A DNA stretch of 64,000 nucleotides from Hypholoma sublateritium FD-334 SS-4 (GCA_000827495.1 KN817529.1:1-64000), one strand, 5' to 3'. Numbered from the stretch's first letter, positions 45,664-58,652 are shown. Notes: generated from the letters alone by a model not told the origin. Program-made: numbers and translations.

Positions 45664-46805
45664 ATGTTCTCTCGCGCCATCTCGTCCTGTCTTCGCCGCC
45701 GGTCGCTGCAGACATCGAGGAGGCTCTTCCACCCGCTGTCCGCGCCGAACTTCGCAGCCGCGCACAGCCAATGGGAGGCCCCGTCGGCAAATCTCGTGCC
45801 GATCGTCATCGAACAGACAGTCAGTCTGCCTCCCTTTCAGATATGCTGTTGTTCATTCATCCCTCCAGGGAAGAGGCGAGCGGTCGTATGATATCTTTTC
45901 TCGTCTTCTGCGGGAACGTGTCATCATGCTTCACGGCCCAGTATGTTTGTCCCCGCGGCGTGCATGCTCCCCCTTCACATTTTGACATGCTGCTCATCAA
46001 GATCCGGGACGCCGACTCGACTCTAATTGTGGCCCAGCTTCTCTTCCTCGAAGCTGAGGACTCCACCAAGCCGATTCATTTGTACATCAATTCTCCGGGG
46101 GGCAGTGTAACTGCTGGACTAGCAATATATGACACAGTACGCTGCTCGTTATCGCACCCGCACGTCGAGTCTAAACTATATAAATTGTCCAGATGCAGGT
46201 GGAAAATCCTGTCAGAACTGCCCGAGTATGCGCCCACTGATCTTCTGACGTAGTACATATCGTCGCCCGTTCACACTTACGGCCTGGGCCTAGCCGCGTC
46301 GATGGGCTCCCTCCTCCTGGCTTCTGGCGAGAAAGGCAAGAGGCACTGTCTGCCAAATGCGAGCATCATGATTCATCGTGCGTCCTATTTATCGCATACG
46401 TTCTGGCCCCCACCCACACCCCGATGCAGAACCGTCCGGGGGTGCCTCGGGACAAGCATCAGACATCGCGATCCACGCAAAGGAGATATTGCGGATACGG
46501 CAACTTCTAACTGGCATCTACCAGCAACACTGCCCAAAGGACTCTGAATCGCAGGCCGAAGGGCTCGCACGTTTCGGTAACTACCATTCTTCCCTCCCTT
46601 TCGATTCCTAATGAGCTAATCATCGGCGCCACCGTCCAGAGAGGGCCTTAGAGCGAGATTACTACATGACTGGTGAGCTTAATTTACGCGCAGGCGTGCT
46701 GTGATGCAGGCGCTCAACCCACGTACAGCCCAAGAAGCTCTGGATTTCGGCATCGTCGACGGGATACTCGAAAAGCGGCCAGCGTCCGATAGTCCGTCCG
46801 AGTAA
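45664..46805 (+). CDS. clpP: Mitochondrial ClpP serine protease subunit
   Basis: The proteolytic chamber of the mitochondrial ClpXP protease. An Arg/Ser-rich presequence ([20 protein letters not shown]) precedes LVPIVIEQT. Spliced exons then give [77 protein letters not shown] (catalytic Ser in ASMGS), the catalytic His in NASIMIHQPSGG, and the Asp-containing [19 protein letters not shown]. The stop after DSPSE is at 46803-46805. About seven exons. ClpP is absent from baker's yeast but present in many filamentous fungi. All three catalytic elements are visible. Confidence 0.92.
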
Positions 46806-48158
46806 TCGGCATACTTATACTTCTATTCAGACCGTGCCCAAATGACGCATCAGACCATCATTACTTACGCACCAGCGGCCTAAGCTCGCCCCACCTGCCG
46901 TAGGTAGCTATAGCATTTAGCGTTAATAGGGTCCGGCGACAGCCCGCCTGCCAACCCGTTTGCGGACATACTTAGCGCACTCTGGCAGCACCAAAAAAAA
47001 AACTTGGAATATTCTGCTTCGATCGCCGACACACGGAATTGACGTCGAAGCTTACATAACCTCGGGTCATCTAAGCATGTCCGTGGCCAAATATGGGATG
47101 GCGAGAATAACTTGTGTTTGCCCAAAGCGAGCATTTCATTCACATACGATTGCAGGGATCTCCAGGCGCAACTAAATGGACACCCCTGGCGATATTTCAG
47201 CAGAGATCACTGGTGACGCGATGGAGTTAGCTCGGGACACGCATCGAAGCCGCATCTGCAGAGAAGTCTATGGCACTGGAAGCTATAAGAGCCTATAAAT
47301 GAACGTATTTCACAGCTTTGCGAAGCGCCGCCCATGTGCATCCAATCTGCCCCAGCATCATGCCTCTCAGCCACCAGTAATAGCCATGAGGTGGCGCATC
47401 TCCATGTCTGCCGGCAGTATCTCAGGTCCATGACTCTGCAAGAAACGCAGATGATCACGGAAGCAGGTTCCATTTCTCCGCCAAATTACAGCTCTGCCCT
47501 ATCGCATGCTAGATGTCAGTACGTTAGGCGCCGCACATGTCCACCTATTGCGTTACTTATAGTTAACTCGCTACGCCTATCTTGCACAACGTCGCCGTTG
47601 CCAGTGGCCTTATGATCTTCCTGATCAGTTTGGCATAAAGACCTTTTGTAAGTTTGTTTGCACAGCGGCGGAAATGAATCAAGATGCAAATACGGAGAAA
47701 AGTGCCTTTTCAATTGAGCCTATCTCCCCATTATCTGATCATCCTCACTCTGCATATTAACACAGGCAACTTATTCTCATGAAACTGATCGCGGCGTGTG
47801 TGCCGCTTGGACGTTCTCTTCTGTTTTGTTGAGACGTAAAAATAAACAACTAAAAATCGCAGGTGTGCCTGATGTCATCTGTTCAGTCTGTATGTAACCA
47901 AGTATCTAAGATACATACCATTTACTTACTTACAATACCCTATGTTATCATCCCTCTTATTCGGCTCCCCGGATCTAGTAAAGCTGCTGGACTTCCGAAG
48001 AATACGTATATATATCGAAGCACGAACGCTGCGTAAACTTGGTACAGATGCGCGAAAAATAAAGCAGGTCAACCGGAAAGAGATACAATGCGATGTAGGT
48101 AGTACACATGTGTATGCGGACTGTCCAATGAGGGCGTCTATACAAAGGCGAGACCGCG
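46806..48158. other. 1.35-kb intergenic region without a supported gene
   Basis: Downstream flanks of clpP and of the convergent ADAM gene. Short frames only, with no family resemblance, tRNA or repeat seen. Confidence 0.45.
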
Positions 48159-51100
48159 CTAGTACCGGCGCGGCCCATTGTACGCACCGTCGTCGACCCA
48201 GTCCATACGATTGTTCGCTGCGTAGTTGTACCGCAGCTCGCCGCTGTCGCCCGAGCGCGCGCGATCGTGTGCCGTCGGCGGCGCGGTGGGCACGCGCGAA
48301 TACTCGTTTCTGCAGGGCGGCGGGGACACGGAATATGTGGCGGTAAGCAACACGTCCGAGGATCAGCGCGGGGGGTGGGAATAACATACCTCGAACCTGA
48401 CCCGGCGCGCGCGCCGGGGTCGTAGCTCGCGAGCCGCTCGTGCGTCGCGGTCCTGACCATGGGTGGAACGACAGCGAGCATAGGCCTCGCGCCCGGCTTC
48501 CCGCGTCTGCCGCAGCAGCGTCGCACGCCTAGCCCGCGTCCATAAATAGCGTGTTCATGGCAAGACAAGACAGAAAGCACGCACTTCGCACGACGAACCA
48601 GAGGATGATGAGGACCAGTAGACCGGTTACGACGGTGACCGGGATGGCGATCTGGAGATTCTGCCGGTACCACGCCTGTAAATAGCACAGAATAGGGCGG
48701 CTGATCAGGAAAATGAACAAGGTTGTGTGACGGGGAGACGTGCCTCCGCCATTGAGAGCAGCCCGGGAGATTGGCACTGGCCGCTTAAACAAGTGCCCCC
48801 GTAGCCTGTGTGATAGTGTCGTCAGCATAAGGTAAACTACCTGTCTGGGGATGCCAGACAACGAACCGCAGGGAGATCCGTCGATAAGCAGAGAGGTCAG
48901 TCGAACGCACGCCCCTGAATTCGATGGGTCTTGACACGAGATCTGGCATGTTTGGTCATTTTGATCTGGACAGGCCTTTTGCAGCCCCATCGACGCGCCG
49001 ACAGTCTGACATTGCACTGTGGGAGCCATGAGCTCACGTCCGCGTAAAATAGAAACAGACAAGACATACGTGCGATCGAGGTGCACTGGCCACTGGCACA
49101 CGCCAACCCGTCACTTCCACAGCTCTTCCCTTAATTACGCGGGTAAGTCAGCGAGTAATATAATAAGCCCAGCGGCATGTACGCACCGTTCTTGGCAACC
49201 ACGTCCGCGGGGCATGCCGACGAGTTGCCGGTGCACGTCTCGGCGGTGTCGCACAGCGCGTCGCGCGACGGGCGGCACACCTGCGTCGCCGGCGCAAAGC
49301 TGCACTGCGCAGTACAGCACGCGCTGCTCTGTGGGTCACAGATCGCGCCGCTCACGAACTTGCACGTCGTCGAGTCGCAGCAATTCGACGTGGTGCCCAC
49401 GCCGGGGTCGCAGTCCTCGCCCGTCTCGACGATGCCATTGCCGCACATCTGCAGGGAGATGGTCTGGCGCGTCGGATCGGGCTCCACGAGGCAGCTGGCG
49501 TCGAGCTTGGTGCTGCCCTCCGCGCCAGTCATGACCGAGCCTCCAGATCGTGATTAGGTGTATTAATATGAACCGATCCGCCACGCTCACAGATATTTCC
49601 GATGGTGCACTGCGAGAACACCGTTTCTCCAGACTGGGATACGGGGCTCATGATGAAGTTGCCGCTTGCGCTGCACGAGCTCGTCGTTAATGGACAGCAC
49701 GCGGATGTCATATTGCATCCATCTGCACACTGCAATGCACGGCGTGTTCAACCCCGCAGAAATTAATATGCAGTCCTGCACACTCACATCATGCTAATGA
49801 AAAACGAATGAGAAGGGTCCATCTGATCGCGTAAGCACGATTACTCACGATAGCACCAAAGTTGTGGCCGATTTCGTGGGCGACAACCTGCCACTCGGTT
49901 CGTCCCGCAGTCGAGACTGCTGTCCCTGAGACAAAAGCCCCAGCACTTCCACTCGATGACTGCTGGCATCTATGTACGCGCAAAATTAGATGGAAGGCTA
50001 TGAAAGCCGATGTGACTCACAGCGTGGCAAGCCAAGCAATGCCCACTTCTGACCCGGTTGGACACCCACTCATCAAATGCCACAAGCCAATACTATCATT
50101 GCCTTTTGCGCCGCGCCATTGGGAGAAGATAGAGAGACGGCTATCAAGTTCGGCGCTGGAGCAGGGAACGTTCCACGGAGCCGTTGTATCAACAGTAGAT
50201 GGGCAGCTAAACATAAAACATCAGGGCTGCGCAGAAAGCGTGGAACAAATAGACTCACGTTTCACTCTTAACCTGGAGTTCGGCGATGCCGAGGCTGACG
50301 TTAAAACTCGTCTGAAAATTGTCAGTACCGGTGAATAACGTTAGATAGAAGTGGGCCCACCTTGTACAAGGCGCTAGCAGAATTCCAATTATTTAATATT
50401 TGTTGTGTCGCATTTTCCTGTCCGCCATAGGTCGTAACATATGTACAATCCGCGGCGACTCCCATGTATATCTGGGCGCGCGATGACTAAATGCCATCAC
50501 GACAGAAAGACAGCACTCACAATCCTCTGTGTATTAGGGCATCCGTCCGTTAAGCCAATAGAATTGATAAAGCTGCGGGCCTGTTAGGGTAATAAATCAG
50601 CGGCCCAACTGACACTCACTTTGAACCCATGCCGCCAGTGCCGCTTGCCACATCGTCCCTCCGGTACATAGTCTCATTAAGGAGGGGATTGAGCAGCTCA
50701 TCCGTCCACTTCGCCTGATGTGGCCGCGAGAACAGCGGGTGCTGCTCCGGCGAGTTATACTCCAGCCTATCATGGCCGCACGACTGCGGCGCGACCAGCC
50801 CGTCGGCCGGCGCGCTCTCCCCGGTCTTCGCAAAGTGCTCCTCGGCGAGCGTCATCGCGTCGGACTCGCGCCAGATAACGAGCTCCGGGTCCGAGTCGTC
50901 GACGGGCTCGGCGAGCAGCGGGTCGAGCGCGAGGCGCGTGCGGAGGTAGTTGTCGCGGGTCATGATGTGGTAGATGACGCCGGCAGCGGAGAAGGCGCCC
51001 TCGAACACGGGCGGGGCGCCGGGGCCGCCCTGGCTGTGGACCATGACGCGCGCCCAGCCGAGGTCGGCGGCGTGCGGGGCGTGGACGGCGCCCGCGGCGT

Positions 51101-51588
51101 CTTCGCGCATGCGGGTGGGGGAATGATCCGCGGCGACAACCTCGCCAAGGTAGGCCCTCACGGACTCGCGCAGCAGCGGCTCGGTGCGCGAGAGGACATC
51201 GGTGCCGTCTGGGAGGGTGGTGTAGTAGTGTATCCGTGCTGCCGGGTGGACGAGGTGGTCATTAGGTCGTAGATGCAGATAAAAGGTCTCGTTATAGGCG
51301 GAGAGGATGAGGCGGAAGGAGTCGCTGAAGCGCAGGGTGCTCGGGGGGTATGGCTGACGCTTGTACAGAATTGAGGCTGGTATTGAGTATGGATTCCGGG
51401 GCAAGATCTCCAGGGAAATGGTGGTTGGATTTGCCAGTCTTTTCAGTGGTCGGACCTGCGTGCTATGAGCTGGGAGATGTTAGTGCGGTCCGGCGCAGGC
51501 AGGGTGGCTGAACGGTACCGTTTGCATTGTGTGTCCATGAAGAGAGGAAGAGAACGACCAGCGCGAATAGTGAATGGTATACAAGCAT
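48159..51588 (-). CDS. ADAM-type membrane metalloprotease (disintegrin and metalloprotease)
   Basis: A secreted/membrane zinc protease of the fungal ADAM class. A signal peptide (MLVYHSLFALVVLFLSSWTH) leads to a pro-domain (FSDSFRLILSAYNETFYLHL). The catalytic domain has TYVTTYGGQENATQQILNNW, WLATLCQQSSSGSAGAFVSG and the metzincin zinc site HEIGHNFGAIHDCADGC. An intron lies just after GAI, so the third histidine is in a separate small exon. The disintegrin domain follows (MCGNGIVETGEDCDPGVGTT ... VCRPSRDALCDTAETCTGNS), then a cysteine-rich region, a transmembrane helix (LQIAIPVTVVTGLLVLIILW) and a cytoplasmic tail ending MDWVDDGAYNGPRRY. More than ten exons. Start 51588 is chosen over 51651 because it begins the signal peptide. 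Confidence 0.9.
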
Positions 51589-52665
51589 TAGAAAGAGAAA
51601 GCGCCTGGGGGCGGAGGGGTAACGAGAGAATGGTGTGAACAAGTTATACACAAGGCAACCGGCCTAAAGGCTTGGCAACTATTTTAGTCAGAAAATGGCT
51701 GTGCCCGGCACAAGCTGGTCCTGAGCGGGAAACTTTCGAAGGGGAGCTGGGCACGAACGGCCAGGTGGAGGACGAGGAGGAGCTCACAGAGGCCACTGCT
51801 GAGTGCTCCTTCATCGCTATTTTCGATTCCGTATCGACGCTGACCTAATAATATCACCAGAGTCGTCAAGACGAATTAATGTTTCTGGGTATGATTATTT
51901 CCTTGATTCTTCCAGGCCCTGCCTTGCCTTCCTTTGCTCAGAAGGGGTTGGTCACACTGCTCGCCAAGCGCTCGTCGGGCTTGCTACGGCGCAGTGCATT
52001 CGAGCAGAATCACAAATAAGGAGGCGACCGCAATGTCTTGGTAGCGCTCTTGGAGGCCGGCGCAGCAAACACACAAGAAAAGCCCTTTGAAACAGTCATC
52101 ATCCATCATGTCCGTTCTCATCCCCTGTCTTCGTAGGATGACCGCAATACAGGTTTCCGGAAAAGGCAACCGCACATATCTGATCGAGCACGGTCATCCT
52201 CCCACACCGTCAGTGTGATCGGGAGATATTTTGGAGAAAAAGGTTAGTGGCGGGCGCTGTATGGCTTGAGAATTAAACAGGCACTAGGAGCGTTTGCATC
52301 TCGGATGCTCCACCGATAAAGGGCTATTTGAAGGTTATTGACCCACAAAGGTTTTGTTTTCTGATCTTAGAAGGTACACACGTACAAGCTGCTAGGTGAC
52401 CGAGATATGGGGTTGAGGATATTCCTAGATGCGCTTCGTTTTCTAAAATAGGCCTAAGTATTGGCAGCTCATTACATAGTTGGAATGCGAGCATGGGTCC
52501 CCATGGGAAGGGCTAGCTATTTCGAACGATGTGTAACAGCTGGATTAGATGAGAGGCGGCACTTTCGCGTAACTTCAGTCGACCACTACACTGTCGAATT
52601 ATAATTATAACACGCTTTCCTTTGACGGCATAGGAATTCGAGACACTTAATTAGCCACACCACAT
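51589..52665. other. 1.08-kb intergenic region without a supported gene
   Basis: Contains the ADAM promoter side and the 3' flank of the next minus-strand gene. No convincing exon or RNA gene. Confidence 0.45.
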
Positions 52666-53701
52666 TTAACTGGTGTCAGACCGAGGGCCCGGGTGCCTCC
52701 ATGAGAAACTAAGCTTATCCGCCACGAACGCAGCCGCCTTCTGTCGATGGTACTTGGTCAAATCTAGTAGAGGCTGCAGCTGGATAATAAACAACCCATT
52801 GCGCTGTAAAAAGGGCAGCCCATATCGGTGGTTGGATGGACGGCAGCCTGAGTGCAGCTCAGAGGAGTCGAGTAACATGCCCTGGTTCTGAGCGGCGGTT
52901 TTGACTCGCTTTTTCCTGTCAGCAATCGAAGCCAAGGCCGCTCTATCGCTGTCATAGACGCGAAGTCTGGTTATGATCTCATCGAGATGAAAACCGATTT
53001 CCGTGAGCGTGGCGCATTGTCTTAGCCCAACAGCGTCCTCTGCGTCATTGAGCAGGAAAAGCTCTTGCTCCAGCTATGCAAATAAAAATGTCCGACTATA
53101 TGAGCATGACTTCTGCTAGAGCAGGAAATATAGGAGACTTTACAGTTGGTGGAAAATAGGTTTCTTCGGACGCTACTAATAAAGCCTTGTCTGCTAGAGT
53201 CGAAATAAGTGACTCGAACGATGGGGCGGGCTTGTCTGAGAACGACTGATTATTGGAGGGGCGAAAATCGCTTTGAGAATATTCGAGACCCAATGGTATA
53301 TCTCCGAAAGAGGCAGAGCGCTGAGTTATTGGAGGGGCCGAAAAGAGAGCGGAGGCGGCGGGTACTTCAGGATACGATGGATACGGTGTAGGGGGAGACA
53401 AAGAGGCATCCGCCTCAGAACGAGAAGAAATACCTGGGAGGGAACAGAAGGAAGCGAAACGTTCCGCAGGATCGCAGAAGTCGAGGAGGTCCCCGGGAGT
53501 CGACTCAGTGCATGGCATGACCAAAGGGGAGCAGGGGGAGGATCCACTGGCGTCCAATCCATCGGTTTTGTCGGGAGGTGTTCTGTGCGCAGTTGACGCT
53601 GGTGCCAAATGGATGTTGCAGTTTAATAGAATACCCGTCACGGCGAGGGTCTGGGCCTCTACCTCATCAAGGTACTGCATATAAGCAGCGAACGGATTCA
53701 T
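52666..53701 (-). CDS. Unrecognised protein, two exons
   Basis: Exon 1 starts MNPFAAYMQYLDEVEAQTLA at 53701 and runs to YFPPT; a GTAAAG donor (near 53143) and a TTTGCATAG acceptor join it in frame to LEQELFLLNDAEDAVGLRQC, continuing to a stop at 52666-52668. About 320 aa. The N-terminal helix is followed by a Ser/Pro-rich middle with SPPTPYPSYPEV. The second half is helical and charged (FHLDEIITRLRVYDSDRAAL, ASIADRKKRVKTAAQNQG) and could form a coiled coil. No domain, catalytic motif, signal peptide or membrane segment is recognised. A regulatory or scaffold role is possible but unsupported. Confidence 0.6.
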
Positions 53702-54306
53702 GCCGGGGAAATTGGTGGGTGTAAGTGTGAGGCAAGGAGACCTGCAGTGGTTGGTCTGCGAAGTCGATTTTAATACAAGGGTGCAGCAAGCTTTATGTAG
53801 CTTTATGTAAGTCCCCTCGAGGGAGCGCTGCGGCGCAGGGCTGCAGTGCAATGAGATTCTCATAAATTATTATATACTTTCTATTTCTCCCGTCCCAATT
53901 CTGACATGGTAAAAGTCTCCTCTAAAGCAGGTATACTAAATTTCAATCTAAAAAGAAAAACGAGTAGTTTAACAAGTGTATTTAAATACTTACTTGGACG
54001 AGGCTCCGAGTCTCCGACTAAAGCTTGTCTTGTTTATGTAAAGAAACGCATGGAGCTCCCAAATCCTCGGAACGCAGCGCAGAGTAAGTTTTGAGATGCT
54101 AACCAGCGGCTGCTGTCTATCGCTAGTGGACTGTCAAGAAGATTTCAAGAAGATTGTATCAGAAAATTATCTGGCCAGTCTATCCTCCGGGTGCCGAGGT
54201 AGGCGATAAATATAGAACTTCCAAAAAAGGCAACTTTGCATGCAGAGGCAACTTTTTTTACGATCGCTTGTTGCATCATTCGCCCACCCTCTAATTTCAT
54301 TATATC
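53702..54306. other. Divergent intergenic region between the unknown gene and DBP3
   Basis: About 600 bp. AT-rich with a TTATTATATACTTTC stretch near 53867 and TATATCATG immediately at the DBP3 start. Likely holds both promoters. A small plus-strand frame at 53906-54094 lacks family features. Confidence 0.45.
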
Positions 54307-56497
54307 ATGTCGGGAGATACCCTAGTGCCGAACGAGAAGAAGGAGAAGAAGGAGAAACGGTCGAAGAAGGCATCCAAGGATCTGGCTACTGATGATGCGC
54401 CTACGGAAACCCGTGAGTGGCGCTACGAATCATTCGCCGGCCATCCTAACATACTGTGGCAATGCAGCAGCCGTAGAGGACGCAGAGAAGGCGGAGAGGA
54501 AGAGCAAGAAGAAGAGCAAGAAGAGCAAGGCTGCAGATGAGCCCGTGGCGGAGGACGCCATGGTCGTCGACGCCGCCGGTATGTCATTCACCGACGCCTG
54601 ATGGTTGTCCTCACGCCTTCTGCAGAGCCCTCAACAGCGGAGGAGCCGGCGCCGGAAGGGTCAGAAAACAAGAAGAAAAAGAAGAGAAAGCGCGAGGAGC
54701 AGGACGAGCCTGCGCCCGAGCCCAGCACCTCCGAGTCCAAAAAAGAAAAGAAGGACAAGAAAAAGCGCCGCAAGGACGACGCCGCCGCCGCGGCGCCCTC
54801 CACCTCCGCCGAATCCTCCTCCGCCCCCTCAAAAGCACCCGCCAAGGCCGTCGCCTCCCCCGCAGACGCCGCCGCCTTCCTCGAGAAGCACGCGGTCACG
54901 ATCACCACGCCCGACGGCGTCCCCGCCGTCGTCCCCGTCACCGACTTTGCGCAGCTCGACGTCCCCGCCGCGCTCAGCTCCTCCTTCAAGGGCTTCAAGG
55001 AGCCCACGCCGATCCAGGCGTGCACATGGCCGCCTGCGCTCGAGGGCCGCGACGTCGTCGGCATCGCCGAGACCGGCAGGTGCGCCGCATTCCATTCCGT
55101 CGCGCGCAGATAGCGCTCTAACACCCCCCCAGCGGCAAAACGCTCGCCTTCGGCATCCCCGCGCTGAACCGCCTGATACAGCTGGGCAAGGGCGCGGCGC
55201 GCACGGGCACGTCGACGGTGACGACGCTTGTCGTCGCGCCGACGCGCGAGCTCGCGATCCAGACGCACGAGACGCTGCTCGCGCTGGGCAAGCCGTTCCA
55301 GATCGCGAGCGTCGCGGTGTTCGGCGGCGTGCCGAAGGAGCCGCAGGTGCGCATGCTCAAGAACGCGAACAAGGCCAAGGACGGGATGACCACGCGCATC
55401 ATCGTCGGCACGCCCGGGCGCATCCTCGACCTCATGCAGGAGGGCGCGTGCGACCTCAGCGAGTACGTACCGCGCGCTATATAGGGTGTGCTCTATCTCA
55501 CGTCTACCCAGGGTCAACTACCTCGTCCTCGACGAGGCGGACCGGATGCTCGACAAGGGGTTCGAGAACGACATCCGCAACATCATCGCAGCCACGAAGC
55601 CCGCGGCGGAGCGGCAGACCATGATGTGTGCGTGCTAAGCACACCTTACAAACCTGCATCTGACAGTGCGCCTTACAGTCAGCGCGACCTGGCCGGAGGC
55701 CGTGCGCCGCCTCGCAAGCTCCTTCCAGCGCGACCCCGTGCGGGTGACGGTGGGCAGCGACGACCTGACGGCGAACAGCCGCGTCGAGCAGAGCGTGGAG
55801 GTGTTTGACGACGCGCGGTCGAAAGAGTAAGTTTTCTCCCATCGCACCCCACACGGACACTGAGCGTTCTATTTCCGTCCAGCCAGCGACTGCTGGCCGT
55901 GCTCCGGTCGCTCGCGCACAAGAAGACGACAACGAGCGGCGCGACGGACTCGCGCGTGCTGATCTTTGCGCTGTACAAGAAGGAGGCGTCGCGCGTCGAG
56001 CAGATGCTCTCGCGGCAGGGGTACGCGGTGGGCGCGATCCACGGCGACCTGTCGCAGAACGCGCGCATGGAGACACTGGAAAACTTCAAGTCTGGAAAAA
56101 CAGGGCTCATGGTGGCGACGGACGTCGCGGCACGCGGGTTGGACATCCCGAACGTGGGCGCGGTGGTGAACTACACATTCCCGCTGACGATTGAGGACTA
56201 CATCCACCGGATCGGGCGCACAGGTACGTAGCGCGGTTATTTATGGCAACGTTCGCTCACTGTGGCTCTGCAGGACGGGGTGGGAAGAGCGGCAAGTCGA
56301 TTACGTTTTTCACGGGCGACGGGCACGAGCGGGCGCTGGCGGGCGAGTTTGCGCGGGTGCTGCGGGAGGGCAACTTTGAGTACGAGGCGCTGAAAAAGTT
56401 CCCGATGACGATTAAAAAGAAGGAGCACGGGGCGTACGGGGCGTTCTTCCGCGACGACATTCCGGTGCCCAAGGGGCCGACAAAAATTGTGTTCTAG
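54307..56497 (+). CDS. dbp3: DEAD-box RNA helicase Dbp3
   Basis: A nucleolar helicase of ribosome biogenesis. The N-terminus is Lys/Glu/Ala-rich over the first three exons ([20 protein letters not shown] ...), as in Dbp3. Core motifs in order: Q motif [16 protein letters not shown]; Walker A AETGSGKT split by an intron at about 55079-55131; [23 protein letters not shown] as [12 protein letters not shown] in [72 protein letters not shown]. The C-terminus ends PKGPTKIVF at 56497. The exon 2 and 3 limits in the low-complexity region are approximate. The OSBP gene starts only 80 bp downstream on the same strand. Confidence 0.92.
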
Positions 56498-56577
56498 TGT
56501 TTATGTAGTATGACATGCTGCAGTTGCGAGGCGGTGATAACGTGATTGCGACTTGCTCCTGACCACTATGATGGGCC

Positions 56578-58311
56578 TCTTCAGCCAGGCCGGCTCCACC
56601 TTTGGCCGCGTCGTAAAGCCCCGCCCATCCGTCGAGGCCGACGACAAGCCCCCGTCCGACACTGAGCCCGATGACACCTCCATCCTGTCCGTGCCAGTTT
56701 TTCTGCTGATCTCCCCATCTGAGTGCATACCACAGCGACGACGACGAGGGCTCCATCATCACCTCCCTCATCTCCCAGCTCAGGCAAGCCGCTTCTGCGA
56801 AAATTGGTGTCGCCGCTGATCCCCCCCAGGGTCGGCATGGATCTGTCCAAGGTCACCTTCCCGACCTTCGTCCTCGAGCCCCGCAGCATGCTCGAGCGCA
56901 TCACCGACTTCATGTCGCATCCGGATCTCATCTTCGGGCACGTCCTCCCCCATCCCGCCTCGTTTTCTGCTAATTGTCGCGCAGCGCGGAGAGCTTTGAC
57001 GACCCCGAGGAGCGCTTCATCCGCGTCCTGCAGTACTACCTCGCCGGCTGGCACATCAAGCCCAAGGGCGTCAAGAAGCCGTGAGTCACCCCCGGCCCTC
57101 TGCTGCGCCCGCTGACCGCCCGCAGGTACAACCCCATCCTCGGCGAGTTCTTCAGGTGCAGGTACGACTACGCGAACGGCACGCAGGGCTTCTACATCGC
57201 CGAGCAAGGTCCGCCCCCTCCCCACCCATCTCTCCCGCAGCGCCGCTAACGCCCCGCAGTCTCGCACCACCCGCCCGTCTCCGCGTTCTTCTACATCTCC
57301 CCCGCGAACCACGTGAGCATCATCGGCGAGCTGCGCCCCAAGTCCAAGTTCCTCGGCAACAGCGTCTCGACGACGATGGAGGGCGAGAACCGCGTCACGC
57401 TGCTCGGCAAGCCCGACGACGGCGGTACGTCCCGCTGACCCTCCCCCCGCGCCCCCGCTCACCGCGCGCGCGCGCTGCCCGCAGAGTACGTGATCACCAT
57501 GCCGAACATGTACGCGCGGGGCATCCTCTTCGGCAAGATGGTCCTCGAGCTCGGCGACACCTGCACCGCGAAGAACGACAAGCACGGCATCGTCTGCGAT
57601 CTCGAGTTCAAGACCAAGGTCACTATCTATCCGTGCCATGTCCGTCTTTCCTGACCCAGACCCCAGGGGTTCTTCTCCGGCACGTACAACGCGCTCGCAG
57701 GGCGCGTGCGGCACAACGCCACGGACGTCGGCGAGGTCTCCGGCCGCTGGAGCCACGTCATGGACTTCAAGCACAGCAAAGTACGCCTCTCCACTCCTGC
57801 ACGTTTGACCCGCAGCTCACGCGCGCGTTCCCCCGCAGTCCGGCAAGAAGCGCGTGCTATTCGACGCCGTCAAGGACGGCCAGAACGTGTCGCCGCAGTG
57901 GGTGCCCCCGATCGAGGACCAGGAGCCCAACGAGTCGCGCCGGTGCGTACGCACTCGTCGTCCGTGTTTCAGCCGCTGATACGCATCTCCCATCAGACTC
58001 TGGGTCCAGCTGACGGACGCGATCGGCGCGAAGGACATGGAACGCGCGACGACGGCCAAGACAGCGGTAGAGGACGCCCAACGGGAAGAACGGAAGAAGC
58101 GAGAGGAGCTCGGCGTCGATTATGTACCCCGATTTTTCGAAAAGCAAGGCGGACACTGGGTCCCCAAGCTAAGGCGCGTCTTTTCTTTCAAACGCTACTG
58201 TCAACTTACAGTCCTTTCAGAATACCAAAGGATCCCCAGCAGGCGACACAAGCTGTAGAGGAGTGGATATTCCCCTCACCGCCCACTTCGCCACCCAGTC
58301 CGAATCCTTGA
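56578..58311 (+). CDS. Short oxysterol-binding-protein homologue (Osh6/Osh7-like)
   Basis: A lipid-transfer protein of the OSBP family without PH or ankyrin domains. Start [14 protein letters not shown], an acidic linker, then the [70 protein letters not shown], the signature [25 protein letters not shown] and [11 protein letters not shown]. The final exon ends [14 protein letters not shown] at 58311. The phrase [21 protein letters not shown] resembles the Osh6/7 group, which exchanges phosphatidylserine for PI4P at ER-plasma membrane contacts; that substrate assignment is inference. About ten short exons with introns of 45-60 bp, roughly 430 aa. The start codon lies only 80 bp after the DBP3 stop. 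Confidence 0.9.
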
Positions 58312-58652
58312 ACGAATATCGTTCTTAATAGTAGATCCATAATAAACTAGTTCATCACGTACATTTTCTCCCTGCTTTCTGCTTTGATCCACGTAGATCC
58401 ACGTTGTTAATTGCAATCTAATCCAATGTGTACAAAGTGATAGGATTTAAAAATGAGGGTATATATACAGGTTCCGCGTCGTACGTGCGCGACAGATAGA
58501 GGAGAAATGAATGTGCGAATACAGCGCGGATTAGAGTGTTATTACGTAGTTGTGCAGATGCGGTCCGGATTATTGGGTAGCATATTTAGACCATCATATA
58601 GACAAGGAATGAAGTTATATATCACGTATAGATGAATGAAAGAATAAAGAAA
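58312..58652. other. Convergent 3' flanks of the OSBP and coiled-coil genes
   Basis: AT-rich, with AATAAAC near 58340 and AGAATAAAG near 58640 as possible polyadenylation signals. No gene seen. Confidence 0.45.

Noticed and set aside
52666..53701. Possible mating-type homeodomain gene
   Set aside because: No homeodomain WFxNxR motif is present and the usual mating-locus neighbours are missing.
54588..55517. 309-residue minus-strand open frame
   Set aside because: It is antisense to DBP3 coding exons; GC-rich codons keep the opposite strand open. The plus strand carries all helicase motifs.
56581..57774. 397-residue minus-strand open frame
   Set aside because: Antisense to the OSBP gene, whose exons carry EQVSHHPP and other family motifs.
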